From the NCBI GenBank assembly GCA_038118725.1, contig JAYOIK010000004.1, forward strand, positions 1-64,000: a stretch of 64,000 nt of DNA, given 5' to 3'. Shown here piece by piece: positions 26,145-34,028 of the stretch. Below the pieces are notes generated by a model. That model did no database searches. It saw only the letters and a program-made list of their open reading frames with translations, and was not told the origin of the DNA. The stretch is from JADHLJ01 sp038118725. Lineage in GTDB: Bacteria; Pseudomonadota; Alphaproteobacteria; Thalassobaculales; Thalassobaculaceae. Positions within the stretch are counted from its first letter, which is position 1. Each line of letters begins with the position of its first letter. The translations under genes and the position numbers were made by a program.

Positions 26145-27326
26145 CTATAGCAGCGTGATCGAGACCTCCGCGCCGCCCCTTTCAGCGGAGAGATAGCCGG
26201 CATACATGGTCGCCACCGCGTCGGCGGCGAGCGAGGAATCGCTTTCCACCGGGCCGCCCGAGGTAATCGCGCGATAGAAGGCCTCGATCTCCTGCGGGAA
26301 GCCGGTGGTGAAATCCTCGTCCGGCGCGGTCATCGCCCAGCCCTGCTTGGTCTCGATCTTTTCCACCACGTAGATGTCGTTGAAATTCTCGTGCACCGGA
26401 TTGAAGGTCTGCATCGCGGTGTTCGGGTTGATGTTGCAGACCGTGCGGTGGTTGTTCGCCACCACCTCGAGCCAGTTATGGATGCCACCCATCACCACTT
26501 CCGAGGCGAAGATCGTGGCGATGGTCCCGTCGGTGAAGGTGACGTGCTGCATCGAGAAATCCTCGACGTCGTCATAGTCGGTGCGGATGTGCCCCGCGTC
26601 GATATAGCCCTCGATCCGCGTCAGATCGTGGGTCCGCGCGGTGATCGCGGCGGGTCGGATGGGATTGCCGTCACGGGCCCGGCCCTCGACCCGTTTCAGA
26701 TACAGCGCCGCCGTCAGCGGATGACAGCCCTTGCCGATCAGCGAGCCGCCACCGCCGAAGCGCCAGAGTCCGTAGACCGGCGAATGCGAGCCGGAATGCG
26801 CCTCCTCGCCATGCATCCAGAGGATCTGGGCGCCGGTCTTCTCCAGGATCTCCCGCTCCTTCTGGATCGCCGGGACATAGACCCAGTTCTCGGCGTAGAG
26901 GATCCGCGCCGAGCTCGCGGCTTCCGCTTCCAGCAACCGCTTCACGCTGTCCAGCGCGCCGTCCAGCGCGGCCTGGCGCGGCATCGAACGGGCGTCGAAA
27001 CTCTCGGTCCCGTCGCCGAAATAGCCGGTGAAGGGCTTTTCGATGATCGGGGTCACGCCCCGCTCCAGGGCCTTCACCGCCACGGCTTCATGGGCATAGG
27101 CCGGCACGCAGACATGAACGACGTCGACTTGGCCGAGCAGGGCGTCGAGATCATCAAAAGCGTTCAGGCCGCGGGGTTCGGCGAAGGCCCGTGCGGTTTC
27201 CATGGAGCGCGAAACCACCCCGACGATCTCCGGGTCGGTGCCGTAGACCCGGCGGATCGCGTCGACATGAAAATTCGCGGCGAACCGGGCACCGACGATA
27301 CCGGCGCGGATTTTGGGTTTGTTCAT
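26145..27326 (-). CDS. Gfo/Idh/MocA family oxidoreductase
   Basis: 393 residues. N-terminal Rossmann domain with AGIVGARFAANFHVDAI (NAD(P) binding), then VDVVHVCVPAYAHE and the conserved EKP lysine motif (PIIEKPFTGYFGDG). The C-terminal alpha/beta domain has GGGSLIGKGCHPLTAALYL with the catalytic-region His. Members oxidise or reduce sugars, inositols or related polyols. Converges on the MaoC gene with an 8-base gap. The substrate is unknown. Confidence 0.9.
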   Translation of the reverse strand: MNKPKIRAGIVGARFAANFHVDAIRRVYGTDPEIVGVVSRSMETARAFAEPRGLNAFDDLDALLGQVDVVHVCVPAYAHEAVAVKALERGVTPIIEKPFTGYFGDGTESFDARSMPRQAALDGALDSVKRLLEAEAASSARILYAENWVYVPAIQKEREILEKTGAQILWMHGEEAHSGSHSPVYGLWRFGGGGSLIGKGCHPLTAALYLKRVEGRARDGNPIRPAAITARTHDLTRIEGYIDAGHIRTDYDDVEDFSMQHVTFTDGTIATIFASEVVMGGIHNWLEVVANNHRTVCNINPNTAMQTFNPVHENFNDIYVVEKIETKQGWAMTAPDEDFTTGFPQEIEAFYRAITSGGPVESDSSLAADAVATMYAGYLSAERGGAEVSITLL

Positions 27327-27646
27327 GGGAACGCTCCGAATGAGATGTTCTTGAAGCGATCACGGACCGAGGCCGGCACCCGTGACCAGAAAGCATAGGG
27401 CAAAACTGATATCGGAAATTGAGAGATATTGGAATTCCAGCTTACGGATTGGAAGCCAACAGCGGAGCGCTCCGATAAAACATGTGCCTAAACATCTCGG
27501 GTCCCGTATAATTTCAGTAGGGGAGTCCGGGTCTAAAATCCAAGACACGTGGTTTCGCTAAATTTCGACCCGGACGCCATTATTTTGGGCGTGGACGTTC
27601 GGGTGTGAGAACTCGTACAGAATGTCGAGAAGCGGGGAGAGTAAAA
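27327..27646 (+). promoter_or_regulatory. AT-richer intergenic region with promoter-like box and structured leader
   Basis: 320 bases without a gene. It holds a perfect 12-bp palindrome CGGAGCGCTCCG at 27463-27474, a TATAAT box at 27507-27512 with no clear -35, and an inverted repeat GTCCGGGTC (27525-27533) / GACCCGGAC (27567-27575), 9 bp each with a 33-base loop. If transcription starts near 27518, the mRNA for the ribbon-helix-helix gene has a leader of about 130 bases closed by this stem. The ribosome-binding site GGGGAGAG (27634-27641) lies outside it. Confidence 0.5.
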
Positions 27647-27901
27647 ATGAGTGAATTTTCATTGGCGCAGAAAGTCAGGTTGAACTTGTCCATTCAGGGA
27701 CGTCGCACCTCGATCGCCCTGGAGGCGGGGGTTTGGGATTGCCTGACCGAGATTTGTCGGCGCGAGGAACTGAGTCTGGATGAGCTTTGCGACGCGATTA
27801 TCGCGGAGTCGGAGGATATCAGCATGGCCTCGGCGATCCGGATAAGCGCGCTGGAGTATTTCCGACGGAAGCGCCACGAGGACGCGCAAAGCGCCGCGTA
27901 G
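27647..27901 (+). CDS. Ribbon-helix-helix domain protein
   Basis: 84 residues from ATG 27647 behind GGGGAGAG. The sequence RRTSIALEAGVWDCLTEICRREELSLDELCDAI fits the alphaproteobacterial RHH_4 ribbon-helix-helix family: a beta-strand, then two helices, binding DNA as a dimer. Many alphaproteobacteria carry one copy, often as a stand-alone regulator. No toxin or partner is adjacent, so it is not obviously an antitoxin. The leader is unusual (see 27327-27646), which may reflect autoregulation. Confidence 0.85.
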   Translation: MSEFSLAQKVRLNLSIQGRRTSIALEAGVWDCLTEICRREELSLDELCDAIIAESEDISMASAIRISALEYFRRKRHEDAQSAA

Positions 27902-28358
27902 CGCGGGCCTCCTCCTCGACGTAACCTGGTTCATCCATCTCCGTAGCCCGGACCAGGGCGACGGTGTCGGGGAGCCGGGTTCCGAAGGCGGAAGGTCCGA
28001 TACCGCTCCCTCCGCCGTCTCGGCGAAGGCCGGGGCTTGTGCCGAGGAAGACGCAGCGACCACTGCTGTCCGGGAAAAATTCAACGCCGCGCGTGACTTT
28101 GTGAACCCGTCGCCCCAGCGAAGGCTGGGGCTCAAATCCGCTTGCCAAAAGCCCCGGCTTGTCCCCGGCGCGACGATCAAGGGGAATGCCCGGCCGTGAA
28201 ATCAAGTCCGAGGCGGCGGCCAAGGAACAGAAACCAGGCAATATCGGTATCTCATCCCGTACGACAGGAGCTTTCCCGGACAGCAGTGGGGCGACGCGGG
28301 AAACTGGCCGCGGTGCGGACATTCAACGGAATGTTAGGCGTAAGGGGCGGTATCACCG
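27902..28358. repeat. Intergenic cluster of degenerate palindromic repeats
   Basis: 457 bases without a convincing gene. It contains CCCCAGC-GAAG-GCTGGGG (about 28113-28130), a pair of GGCTTGT-containing half elements (about 28027 and 28151), and a perfect 18-base inverted repeat: CCACTGCTGTCCGGGAAA at 28060-28077 and its complement at 28272-28289, 194 bases apart. The composition resembles accumulated dispersed extragenic repeats inserted in one another. Confidence 0.7.
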
Positions 28359-28700
28359 TTACTTAGGCGGCGCGTTGCGTCCCGCCGCCGGCAGCTCGAT
28401 CGCCAGCATCACGTTGCTCAGGCTCTTGCCGTGTATATCCTGGGCAAGCGAGATGGTGACGCCGCCGCCCAGGGCCTTTTCGATGACGAAGTTGAGCGCC
28501 TTCAGCTTGGGAACCTCATGGCGGGTCACCGGACCCTCGGCGATATGGGCGTAAGCGGCCATGACCACCTCCTCGGTGAGCGTGTCACGCAGGAACGCCC
28601 AGTCGGTTTCCTCATAGGCGATGACCGATACGTTCGAGGTGTTGCCCTTGTCGCCGGCCCGGCAATGGGCGAGATCGTAGACCCGGATCGTATCACTCAT
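28359..28700 (-). CDS. AtuA-associated small protein (AtuA C-terminal-like domain)
   Basis: 113 residues from ATG 28700, overlapping the stop of the AtuA-like gene as ATGA. The pattern IRVYDLAHCRAGDKGNTSNVSVIAY and ALGGGVTISLAQDIHGKSLSNVMLAIEL matches the domain that in longer AtuA/DUF1446 proteins is the C-terminal part. Here it is a separate chain, translationally coupled to its partner. The pair is linked by family to acyclic terpene and other branched acyl-CoA breakdown; the reaction is unproven. Confidence 0.85.
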   Translation of the reverse strand: MSDTIRVYDLAHCRAGDKGNTSNVSVIAYEETDWAFLRDTLTEEVVMAAYAHIAEGPVTRHEVPKLKALNFVIEKALGGGVTISLAQDIHGKSLSNVMLAIELPAAGRNAPPK

Positions 28701-30052
28701 ATCCCCGTCTCCATCACCACTTTGGGATTGACCAATTCGCGGGGCAGCAGCAGCGATTTGACCGCCAGAACCTCGCGGACCATCGGTCCCTTGCCGCCAC
28801 CGGCGCCGCCGGGGCCGTGCATGTGCATGGAACGCACCTCGAAGCCGACCGCCTCGGCGGCCTTGCGATCCTTGGCCCGGGCGGCGACGCGCAGGCGCAC
28901 CTCGTAGGGTTCGGGTCTGGTGTCCGGCGCGCCATGCAGGCTCGACATGCCGATAAGGTCGACGCGGTAATCCTCGAAGACGCGGCCTTGCATCTCCAGT
29001 CGTTCGCGCACCGCCGCCGCCGCCATTTCGGCCCGGGCGACGGCGTCGATCCCGCCGAAGGAAACCTCGCCCTCGCCGATATAGCCGTCGGTATGGCCGA
29101 CCACGACCTTGTAGGTCGGGGTCCTGGGCTTGGCCCGCGCGCCGCTGACGGAAACCCAGTCCGGGGCTTCGTCGACGAGATCCACATCGGTGATGTCGAG
29201 CACGCAATCCGGGGTGATGTAGGCGCTCGGATCATGCATCTCGTAAAGCAATTGTTCGGTACAGGTCATCACGTCGATCCGCCCGCCCGAGCCGGGGGTC
29301 TTGGTGACCTTGACGGCGCCGTCCTCCGAGACCTCGGCGATCGGATAGCCGAGCCGCGCCAGATCGGGCACCGCCTTGCGCCCCGGCCACGCGAAACAGC
29401 CGCCGGTGACGGAGGAGGAGCATTCCAGCAGATGGCCGGTAATGGTCCCGACCGACAGCTTGCCGAGATCATCATAGGACCAACCAAACTCATGCAGCAT
29501 CGGCGCCAGGAACAGCGACGGATCGGCGACCCGGCCGGTCAGGACCACCGGCGCGCCGGTGCCCAGCGCCTCCGCCACCACATCGGCGCCGAGATAGGCG
29601 TTGGCGGAAACCAGATCGGGAAGAATTGATTCCAGCGGCTCTCCGGTCTCGAGGATTTCCAGGTCCGGGCGCGCGCGGACAACTTCGGCCACATCGTCGC
29701 CCAGCACCACCGCGCAGGGAATGTTTCCGAGGCCGAGGTCCCGCGCTTCTCGCTGCATCGCCCGCGCGCCGGCGATTGGGTTCGCCGCGCCCATATTGCT
29801 GACGATGCGGGTGTTGGCGGCGTGGCAGATCGGCAGGACCGCGCGAAGTCGTTCATGCAGGGAAGGGGCATAGCCTTTTTCCGGGTCATGCAGCTTGCTC
29901 AGGGTCTCGCGTCCGATCGTGCGTTCGGCCAGACATTCGAACACCAGATAGTCGAGCTTGCCGTCCCGCGCCAGATCCACCGCCGGCGGTACCCGATCGT
30001 CCGATTGCCCGGCGCCGCAACCGATCCGAATGGTTTTTCGTCGCTGATCCAT
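28697..30052 (-). CDS. Acyclic terpene utilisation AtuA family protein (DUF1446)
   Basis: 451 residues, the length of the AtuA N-terminal family. Characteristic stretches: IRIGCGAGQSDDRVPPAVDLA, LDYLVFECLAERT, IVSNMGAANPIAGARAM, VVLTGRVADPSLFLAP, LGKLSVGTITGHLLECSS and YITPDCVLDITDVDL. AtuA is required for citronellol/geraniol catabolism in Pseudomonas, but homologues are widespread and their chemistry unknown. It lies divergent to an SDR and near CoA-transferase and acyl-CoA synthetase genes. No geranyl-CoA carboxylase genes are present in the window, so terpene use cannot be claimed. Confidence 0.9.
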   Translation of the reverse strand: MDQRRKTIRIGCGAGQSDDRVPPAVDLARDGKLDYLVFECLAERTIGRETLSKLHDPEKGYAPSLHERLRAVLPICHAANTRIVSNMGAANPIAGARAMQREARDLGLGNIPCAVVLGDDVAEVVRARPDLEILETGEPLESILPDLVSANAYLGADVVAEALGTGAPVVLTGRVADPSLFLAPMLHEFGWSYDDLGKLSVGTITGHLLECSSSVTGGCFAWPGRKAVPDLARLGYPIAEVSEDGAVKVTKTPGSGGRIDVMTCTEQLLYEMHDPSAYITPDCVLDITDVDLVDEAPDWVSVSGARAKPRTPTYKVVVGHTDGYIGEGEVSFGGIDAVARAEMAAAAVRERLEMQGRVFEDYRVDLIGMSSLHGAPDTRPEPYEVRLRVAARAKDRKAAEAVGFEVRSMHMHGPGGAGGGKGPMVREVLAVKSLLLPRELVNPKVVMETGI

Positions 30053-30243
30053 GACACCGCTTTCTCGCGTGGTTTTCCGTTCATAGCGAAGTCTGCGTCG
30101 CGCGTCGGTAATTTTCCAGAGCCTCGGCGTGCCGTCTTATGATCATTGAAGATTTCGCGCCGCGGCCACTTGGCCGACGATTGACGCTAACCGTCGGGGG
30201 TCGCAAGCTCGCGGCAACTCATTCACAGCGGGAGGACATTCAG

Positions 30244-31005
30244 ATGCGGTTCGAGAACAAGGGCGTGATCGTCACCGGCGGCACCGGCGGGATAGGCCGC
30301 GAGACGAGCTTTCACTTCGCCGCCGAGGGCGCCAGCGTCGCCATCGCGGATCTGGATCTTGACCAGGCCAATCGGGTCGCCGGCGAAATCAACGACAAGG
30401 GCGGCAAGGCCTTCGGATTCAAGTTGGACGTAACCGACCAGGCGGAGACCGAAAGCGTGGTCGAGGCCGCGGCCGAGGCGATGGGATCGCTGGACGTGAT
30501 TTTCTGCAATGCCGGGATCCGAGAGATCGAACCGGCCGAGGAGCTGCCGTTGGATAAGTGGAAGGCGGTGATCGACGTCAATGTCACCGGGGTCTTCATT
30601 TCCGCCCAGGCCTTCGCGCGCCACTGCATCGCCAAGGGCAAGGGCGGCGCGATCGTCAATACCGCCTCGACCCTGGGCGTAATGGCGGCGACATCGCGCT
30701 GCGCCTACACGACCTCGAAGCACGCGGTTGTCGGCATGACCAAGGCGCTGGCGATGGACTTGGCGCCACATGACATTCGGGTCAACGCGGTGGGACCCGG
30801 GGTCATCCGGACGCCGCTCACCGAGCGCTATTTCCAGGACGCCGAGATGGCGGCGAAGGTGAAGGAGATCCACGCCATGAACCGCTGGGGCGAGCCGTCG
30901 GAGATCGCCCGCGCGGTGCTGTTCCTGGCCAGCGACGAGGCCAGTTTCTGTACCGGCCACAACATGGTCATCGATGGTGGCTGGACCGCCGGCAAGCGGA
31001 TGTAG
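30244..31005 (+). CDS. Short-chain dehydrogenase/reductase (SDR)
   Basis: 253 residues from ATG 30244 behind GGGAGGA. Classical SDR: TGGTGGIGRET cofactor motif, acidic IADLDLD after strand 2 favouring NAD(H), CNAGIRE, catalytic Ser in NTASTLG, Y-x-x-x-K in AYTTSKHAVVG, and the C-terminal FCTGHNMVIDGGWTAGK. It reduces or oxidises a ketone/alcohol; substrate unknown. It faces the AtuA pair across 191 bases, suggesting a shared regulatory region. Confidence 0.92.
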   Translation: MRFENKGVIVTGGTGGIGRETSFHFAAEGASVAIADLDLDQANRVAGEINDKGGKAFGFKLDVTDQAETESVVEAAAEAMGSLDVIFCNAGIREIEPAEELPLDKWKAVIDVNVTGVFISAQAFARHCIAKGKGGAIVNTASTLGVMAATSRCAYTTSKHAVVGMTKALAMDLAPHDIRVNAVGPGVIRTPLTERYFQDAEMAAKVKEIHAMNRWGEPSEIARAVLFLASDEASFCTGHNMVIDGGWTAGKRM

Positions 31006-31149
31006 GCAAATACCCGCGACGCATTGATACGCGCGGGTTGCTGACCAACGTACCCCGACGGCGGACAGGACCCTTCGAAGCGGGCGCGGTGCGCCCTCCT
31101 TGTATCAAGACAGAGAGCTCAGTGTGAGTGCCGGTCCAACCACCATCAC

Positions 31150-31210
31150 TCACCCTGAGGAGCCATGAAATGGCGCCTGCCCTGGGCTTGAACCAGGGTC
31201 TCAAAGGGTC
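31150..31210. repeat. Composite extragenic palindrome
   Basis: Two small stems, GCCAT-GAA-ATGGC (31162-31174) and CCCTGG-GCTTGAA-CCAGGG (31180-31198), flanked by ACCCTGAGG and TCTCAAAGGGT. The layout matches dispersed alphaproteobacterial repeats. The surrounding gap 31006-31278 holds no gene. Confidence 0.55.
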
Positions 31211-31278
31211 TTGTCTGACACCTTTAGCGAACGCAAACCTGGCCTCCGTGGACCCTCACACGGAACGAGACAAGCCAA

Positions 31279-31998
31279 TCAATTCACGCCCAAGGCGGTT
31301 GCGAGTTCCGGGAAGCTGTCGACGATGATGTCGCAGGCGGGGTTTGCGTTGGGTTCCGGCGGGCCTGGCGGGCCCCACTCGTCGGGGCGGCGCACGAAGG
31401 CGGTCTTGAAGCCGACGGCGCGGGCCGCGTCGAGATCGAAGTTATGGCAGGCCACCATGCAGATCTCGCTCGGGTCCAGCACCAGCCATTTCGCCACGGT
31501 CTGGTATGATTCCGGTAGGACCTTGTACTTGCCGATCGCCTCGCAGGAAAACACCGCGTCCCAGGACAGACCATTGCGCTTGGCGGTATCGATGATGATC
31601 CGGAAGCTGAGGATCGTGAACGAGCACACCGTGTACTTGGTCTTCAGCCGCGGTTGTACGGCGGGGAAATCCGGCCAGGCCTTGAAGTTGTGGGCCGCGG
31701 TCCAGGCGATGGCGTGCCGGTCCTCCTCGGTGAAGGCGTCGAGACCGTTCTCGGCGCATAGCTCGTCCAGGGTCGAGCGGTGCGCGCCATCGAAATTATA
31801 GGCCGGCGGTTTATGCTCGCCGAGATTGAGCATCTTGCCCAAAGACCGGCGGCGCAGATCTTTGGTGATCGTCGTCCAATCCTTGTCGAGCCCGTGCCGA
31901 GCGCCGGTCTCGGCAAGCGCGGTCTTGAAACCGGTATGCCAATCCAGGATCGTGCCCCCGGTATCGAAGGTCAGCGCCTTCACGCCATCTAGGCTCAT
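31279..31998 (-). CDS. HAD hydrolase, haloacid dehalogenase type II
   Basis: 239 residues. Motif I ALTFDTGGTILDW with nucleophile D12, Lys in AIGKYKVLPESYQ and motif IV VACHNFDLDAARAVGF followed by FVRRPDEWGP. The middle lacks the usual TLSN motif and reads YTVCSFTILSF. It resembles 2-haloacid dehalogenases that turn 2-haloacids into 2-hydroxyacids. It is a distant paralogue of the gene at 17483. A terminator-like hairpin separates it from the upstream CoA-transferase gene, so it probably has its own promoter. Confidence 0.87.
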   Translation of the reverse strand: MSLDGVKALTFDTGGTILDWHTGFKTALAETGARHGLDKDWTTITKDLRRRSLGKMLNLGEHKPPAYNFDGAHRSTLDELCAENGLDAFTEEDRHAIAWTAAHNFKAWPDFPAVQPRLKTKYTVCSFTILSFRIIIDTAKRNGLSWDAVFSCEAIGKYKVLPESYQTVAKWLVLDPSEICMVACHNFDLDAARAVGFKTAFVRRPDEWGPPGPPEPNANPACDIIVDSFPELATALGVN

Positions 31999-32061
31999 GA
32001 TGTTTTCCTCTCAAAACGGTTGGCCGCCGAGCTTAAAACGCGCGGAGAGAATCGAAAAGTC

Positions 32062-32082
32062 GCGAGCGCGTGAGGCGCTCGC
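32062..32082 (-). terminator. Rho-independent terminator after the CoA-transferase gene
   Basis: In minus-strand sense, GCGAGCGC-CTCAC-GCGCTCGC (8-bp perfect stem) is followed by GACTTTTCG. It starts about 20 bases after the CoA-transferase stop at 32103. Confidence 0.75.
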
Positions 32083-32102
32083 ACCGGGTTCCTTGCGATG
32101 CG

Positions 32103-34028
32103 CTAGTCCGACCTCAGTCTCGCTTCCGCCTCCACGAAACTTTGCGTCAGGTCGGAGGTAACGGCGCGGGCGCCGAGGCCCTGGCTAAGCTTGATCCGGG
32201 TAAACCCGTTCGTCGTGTAGCGCGAGACCCGAAGGTAATAGCGCTCCTCCACGTAGCGAACGAGATCGAGATATTGGTCCGCGAGGTCCGGCGCCACCCA
32301 GAAGGAATCGTAGTTTACGATCGCGTTGACCCGGTGACCCAAGGGTTCCAGCGCGGCGTCGACGGCGTTCTTGATACGGTCAATATCCTCCAACGAGGTC
32401 ACTCGCATGCCGGAGTAGTCGAGAAACAGCGTGTTGGTTTGCGGTTCGTGGCTGATCCGTCGATCAATTCCGATATCGTAAAGTGTGTCGCGAAGGCCCA
32501 TGAGTTCGGGGCGAAAGATCGCCGGGTTCATTTCCGCCGGATCGCCGATCATTGGGGTGAACGGCAGCAGATCGAGGACCTGGGTTTTGATGTCGATGCC
32601 GGGGGCGACCTTGATCAGTTCAAGTCCGTCCTTGCGCAAGGCGAATACACAGCGTTTCGTGACATAGAACACTTGTCGACCCTGATTGGCGGCGCGCGAG
32701 CCGGAGAATGTTACCTGACCGATTTGGCGGACGAATTTCGGATGCTTGCCTTCTTGTTCGATTGTTAGCCGGCCATCCATGATCGACGTTTTCAGGCCGC
32801 CCGAGGTGAAGGTGCCGACGAAAACGACTTTCTTGCTGTTCTGGGTGATGTTGATGAAACCGCCACAGCCGGATACCCGGTTGGCAAAGCGGCTCGCATT
32901 GACATTGCCCATGGCGTCGCACTCGGCGTAACCGAGATAAGCCGAATCGAGCCCGCCGCCGTCGATGAAGTCGAATTGGCAGGGGTGATCGATGGAAGCG
33001 CAGAAGTTCATCGACGCGCCGAACTCAAACCCGCCGAGCGGAACGCCGCCAAAAACCCCTGGGTCCACGGTTAGGGTGATCTCCTCGGCGATCCGTTCCT
33101 CGTTGGTGATGTTTCCGATCATCGACGGCATGCCGAGGCCGAGATTGACGATTGATTTCGGTGTCAACTCCATCGCCGCTCGCCGGGCGATCACCTTGCG
33201 CTCGTCCAATTTCAAGGGACGCAGGGACGCCACCGGGACGCGGATCTCGCCGGAAAGCGCGGGGTTGTACTGGCGGCTAAAATTTTGCATGTGCAGTTCG
33301 CGCGGCGCCACGACGACGCAATCCACCAACATGCCGGGAATCTGAATCTGCCTGGCGTCCAGGGAATCGACCTGGGCCACCCGTTCCACCTGACAGATGA
33401 CGATCCCGCCCGAATTGCGCGCCGCCATGGCCATGGCAAGGGTTTCGAGGCGAAGCGACTCGCGCTCGATGGTGATGTTGCCGATCTCGTCCGCGGTCGT
33501 GCCGCGAATGAAGACCACATTGATGGGAAAACCCTTGAAGAACAGCGTTTCCTCGCCGTTCAGGGTCACGAGTTCGACAATGTCCTCGACCGCCGCCTTG
33601 TTGACCTTCGCGCCTTCCAGCCGAGGATCGACGAAGGTTTCGAGGCCAACCTTCGATAGGGTGCCGGGTTTACCCGCCGCGATATCGCGATAGAGATGGG
33701 TGATCACTCCCTCGGGCAGGTTATAGGCTTCGATCTTATTCTCCACGGCCAGTGTTTCGATCGCCGGGATCAGGCCGTAATGACCGCCGATAACCCGCTT
33801 CAGCAGTTTCTCGTGACCGATCCGGTTAAGGCCGCCTTCCTTGCCGTCGCCAATCCCGCCGGCGTAGACGAGCGTCAATCCCTCGGGTTCCTCGGACTCA
33901 AGAAATCGCTCCTGCAAGCCCGCCAGCAAATGTTCGGGAACCGCGTTGGTTCCATAGCCTGAAACCGCCAGGACATCGTTGGATTGGATCAAGGCGATCG
34001 CGTCGACGATGGGAGTAATCTTGGTCAT
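32103..34028 (-). CDS. Fused acyl-CoA:acetate/3-ketoacid CoA-transferase
   Basis: 641 residues with both halves of a class I CoA-transferase in one chain: N-terminal domain (about 5-270; DVLAVSGYGTNAVPEHLL, GGHYGLIPAI, GTTADEIGNIT) and C-terminal domain (about 290-520; NLGLGMPSMIGNI, SGCGGFINITQNSKKVVFVGT), plus a ~120-residue extension. It resembles propionate CoA-transferase/YdiF proteins. The residue expected to be the catalytic Glu (ExG motif) reads TVDPGVFGG, an Asp, which may change activity. Its ATG overlaps the stop of the upstream acyl-CoA synthetase gene (ATGA), so both act on the same acid. Confidence 0.9.
   Translation of the reverse strand: MTKITPIVDAIALIQSNDVLAVSGYGTNAVPEHLLAGLQERFLESEEPEGLTLVYAGGIGDGKEGGLNRIGHEKLLKRVIGGHYGLIPAIETLAVENKIEAYNLPEGVITHLYRDIAAGKPGTLSKVGLETFVDPRLEGAKVNKAAVEDIVELVTLNGEETLFFKGFPINVVFIRGTTADEIGNITIERESLRLETLAMAMAARNSGGIVICQVERVAQVDSLDARQIQIPGMLVDCVVVAPRELHMQNFSRQYNPALSGEIRVPVASLRPLKLDERKVIARRAAMELTPKSIVNLGLGMPSMIGNITNEERIAEEITLTVDPGVFGGVPLGGFEFGASMNFCASIDHPCQFDFIDGGGLDSAYLGYAECDAMGNVNASRFANRVSGCGGFINITQNSKKVVFVGTFTSGGLKTSIMDGRLTIEQEGKHPKFVRQIGQVTFSGSRAANQGRQVFYVTKRCVFALRKDGLELIKVAPGIDIKTQVLDLLPFTPMIGDPAEMNPAIFRPELMGLRDTLYDIGIDRRISHEPQTNTLFLDYSGMRVTSLEDIDRIKNAVDAALEPLGHRVNAIVNYDSFWVAPDLADQYLDLVRYVEERYYLRVSRYTTNGFTRIKLSQGLGARAVTSDLTQSFVEAEARLRSD

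Noticed and set aside
30053..30243. Riboswitch in the divergent AtuA/SDR gap
   Set aside because: No conserved core or strong nested stems were seen in the 191 bases.
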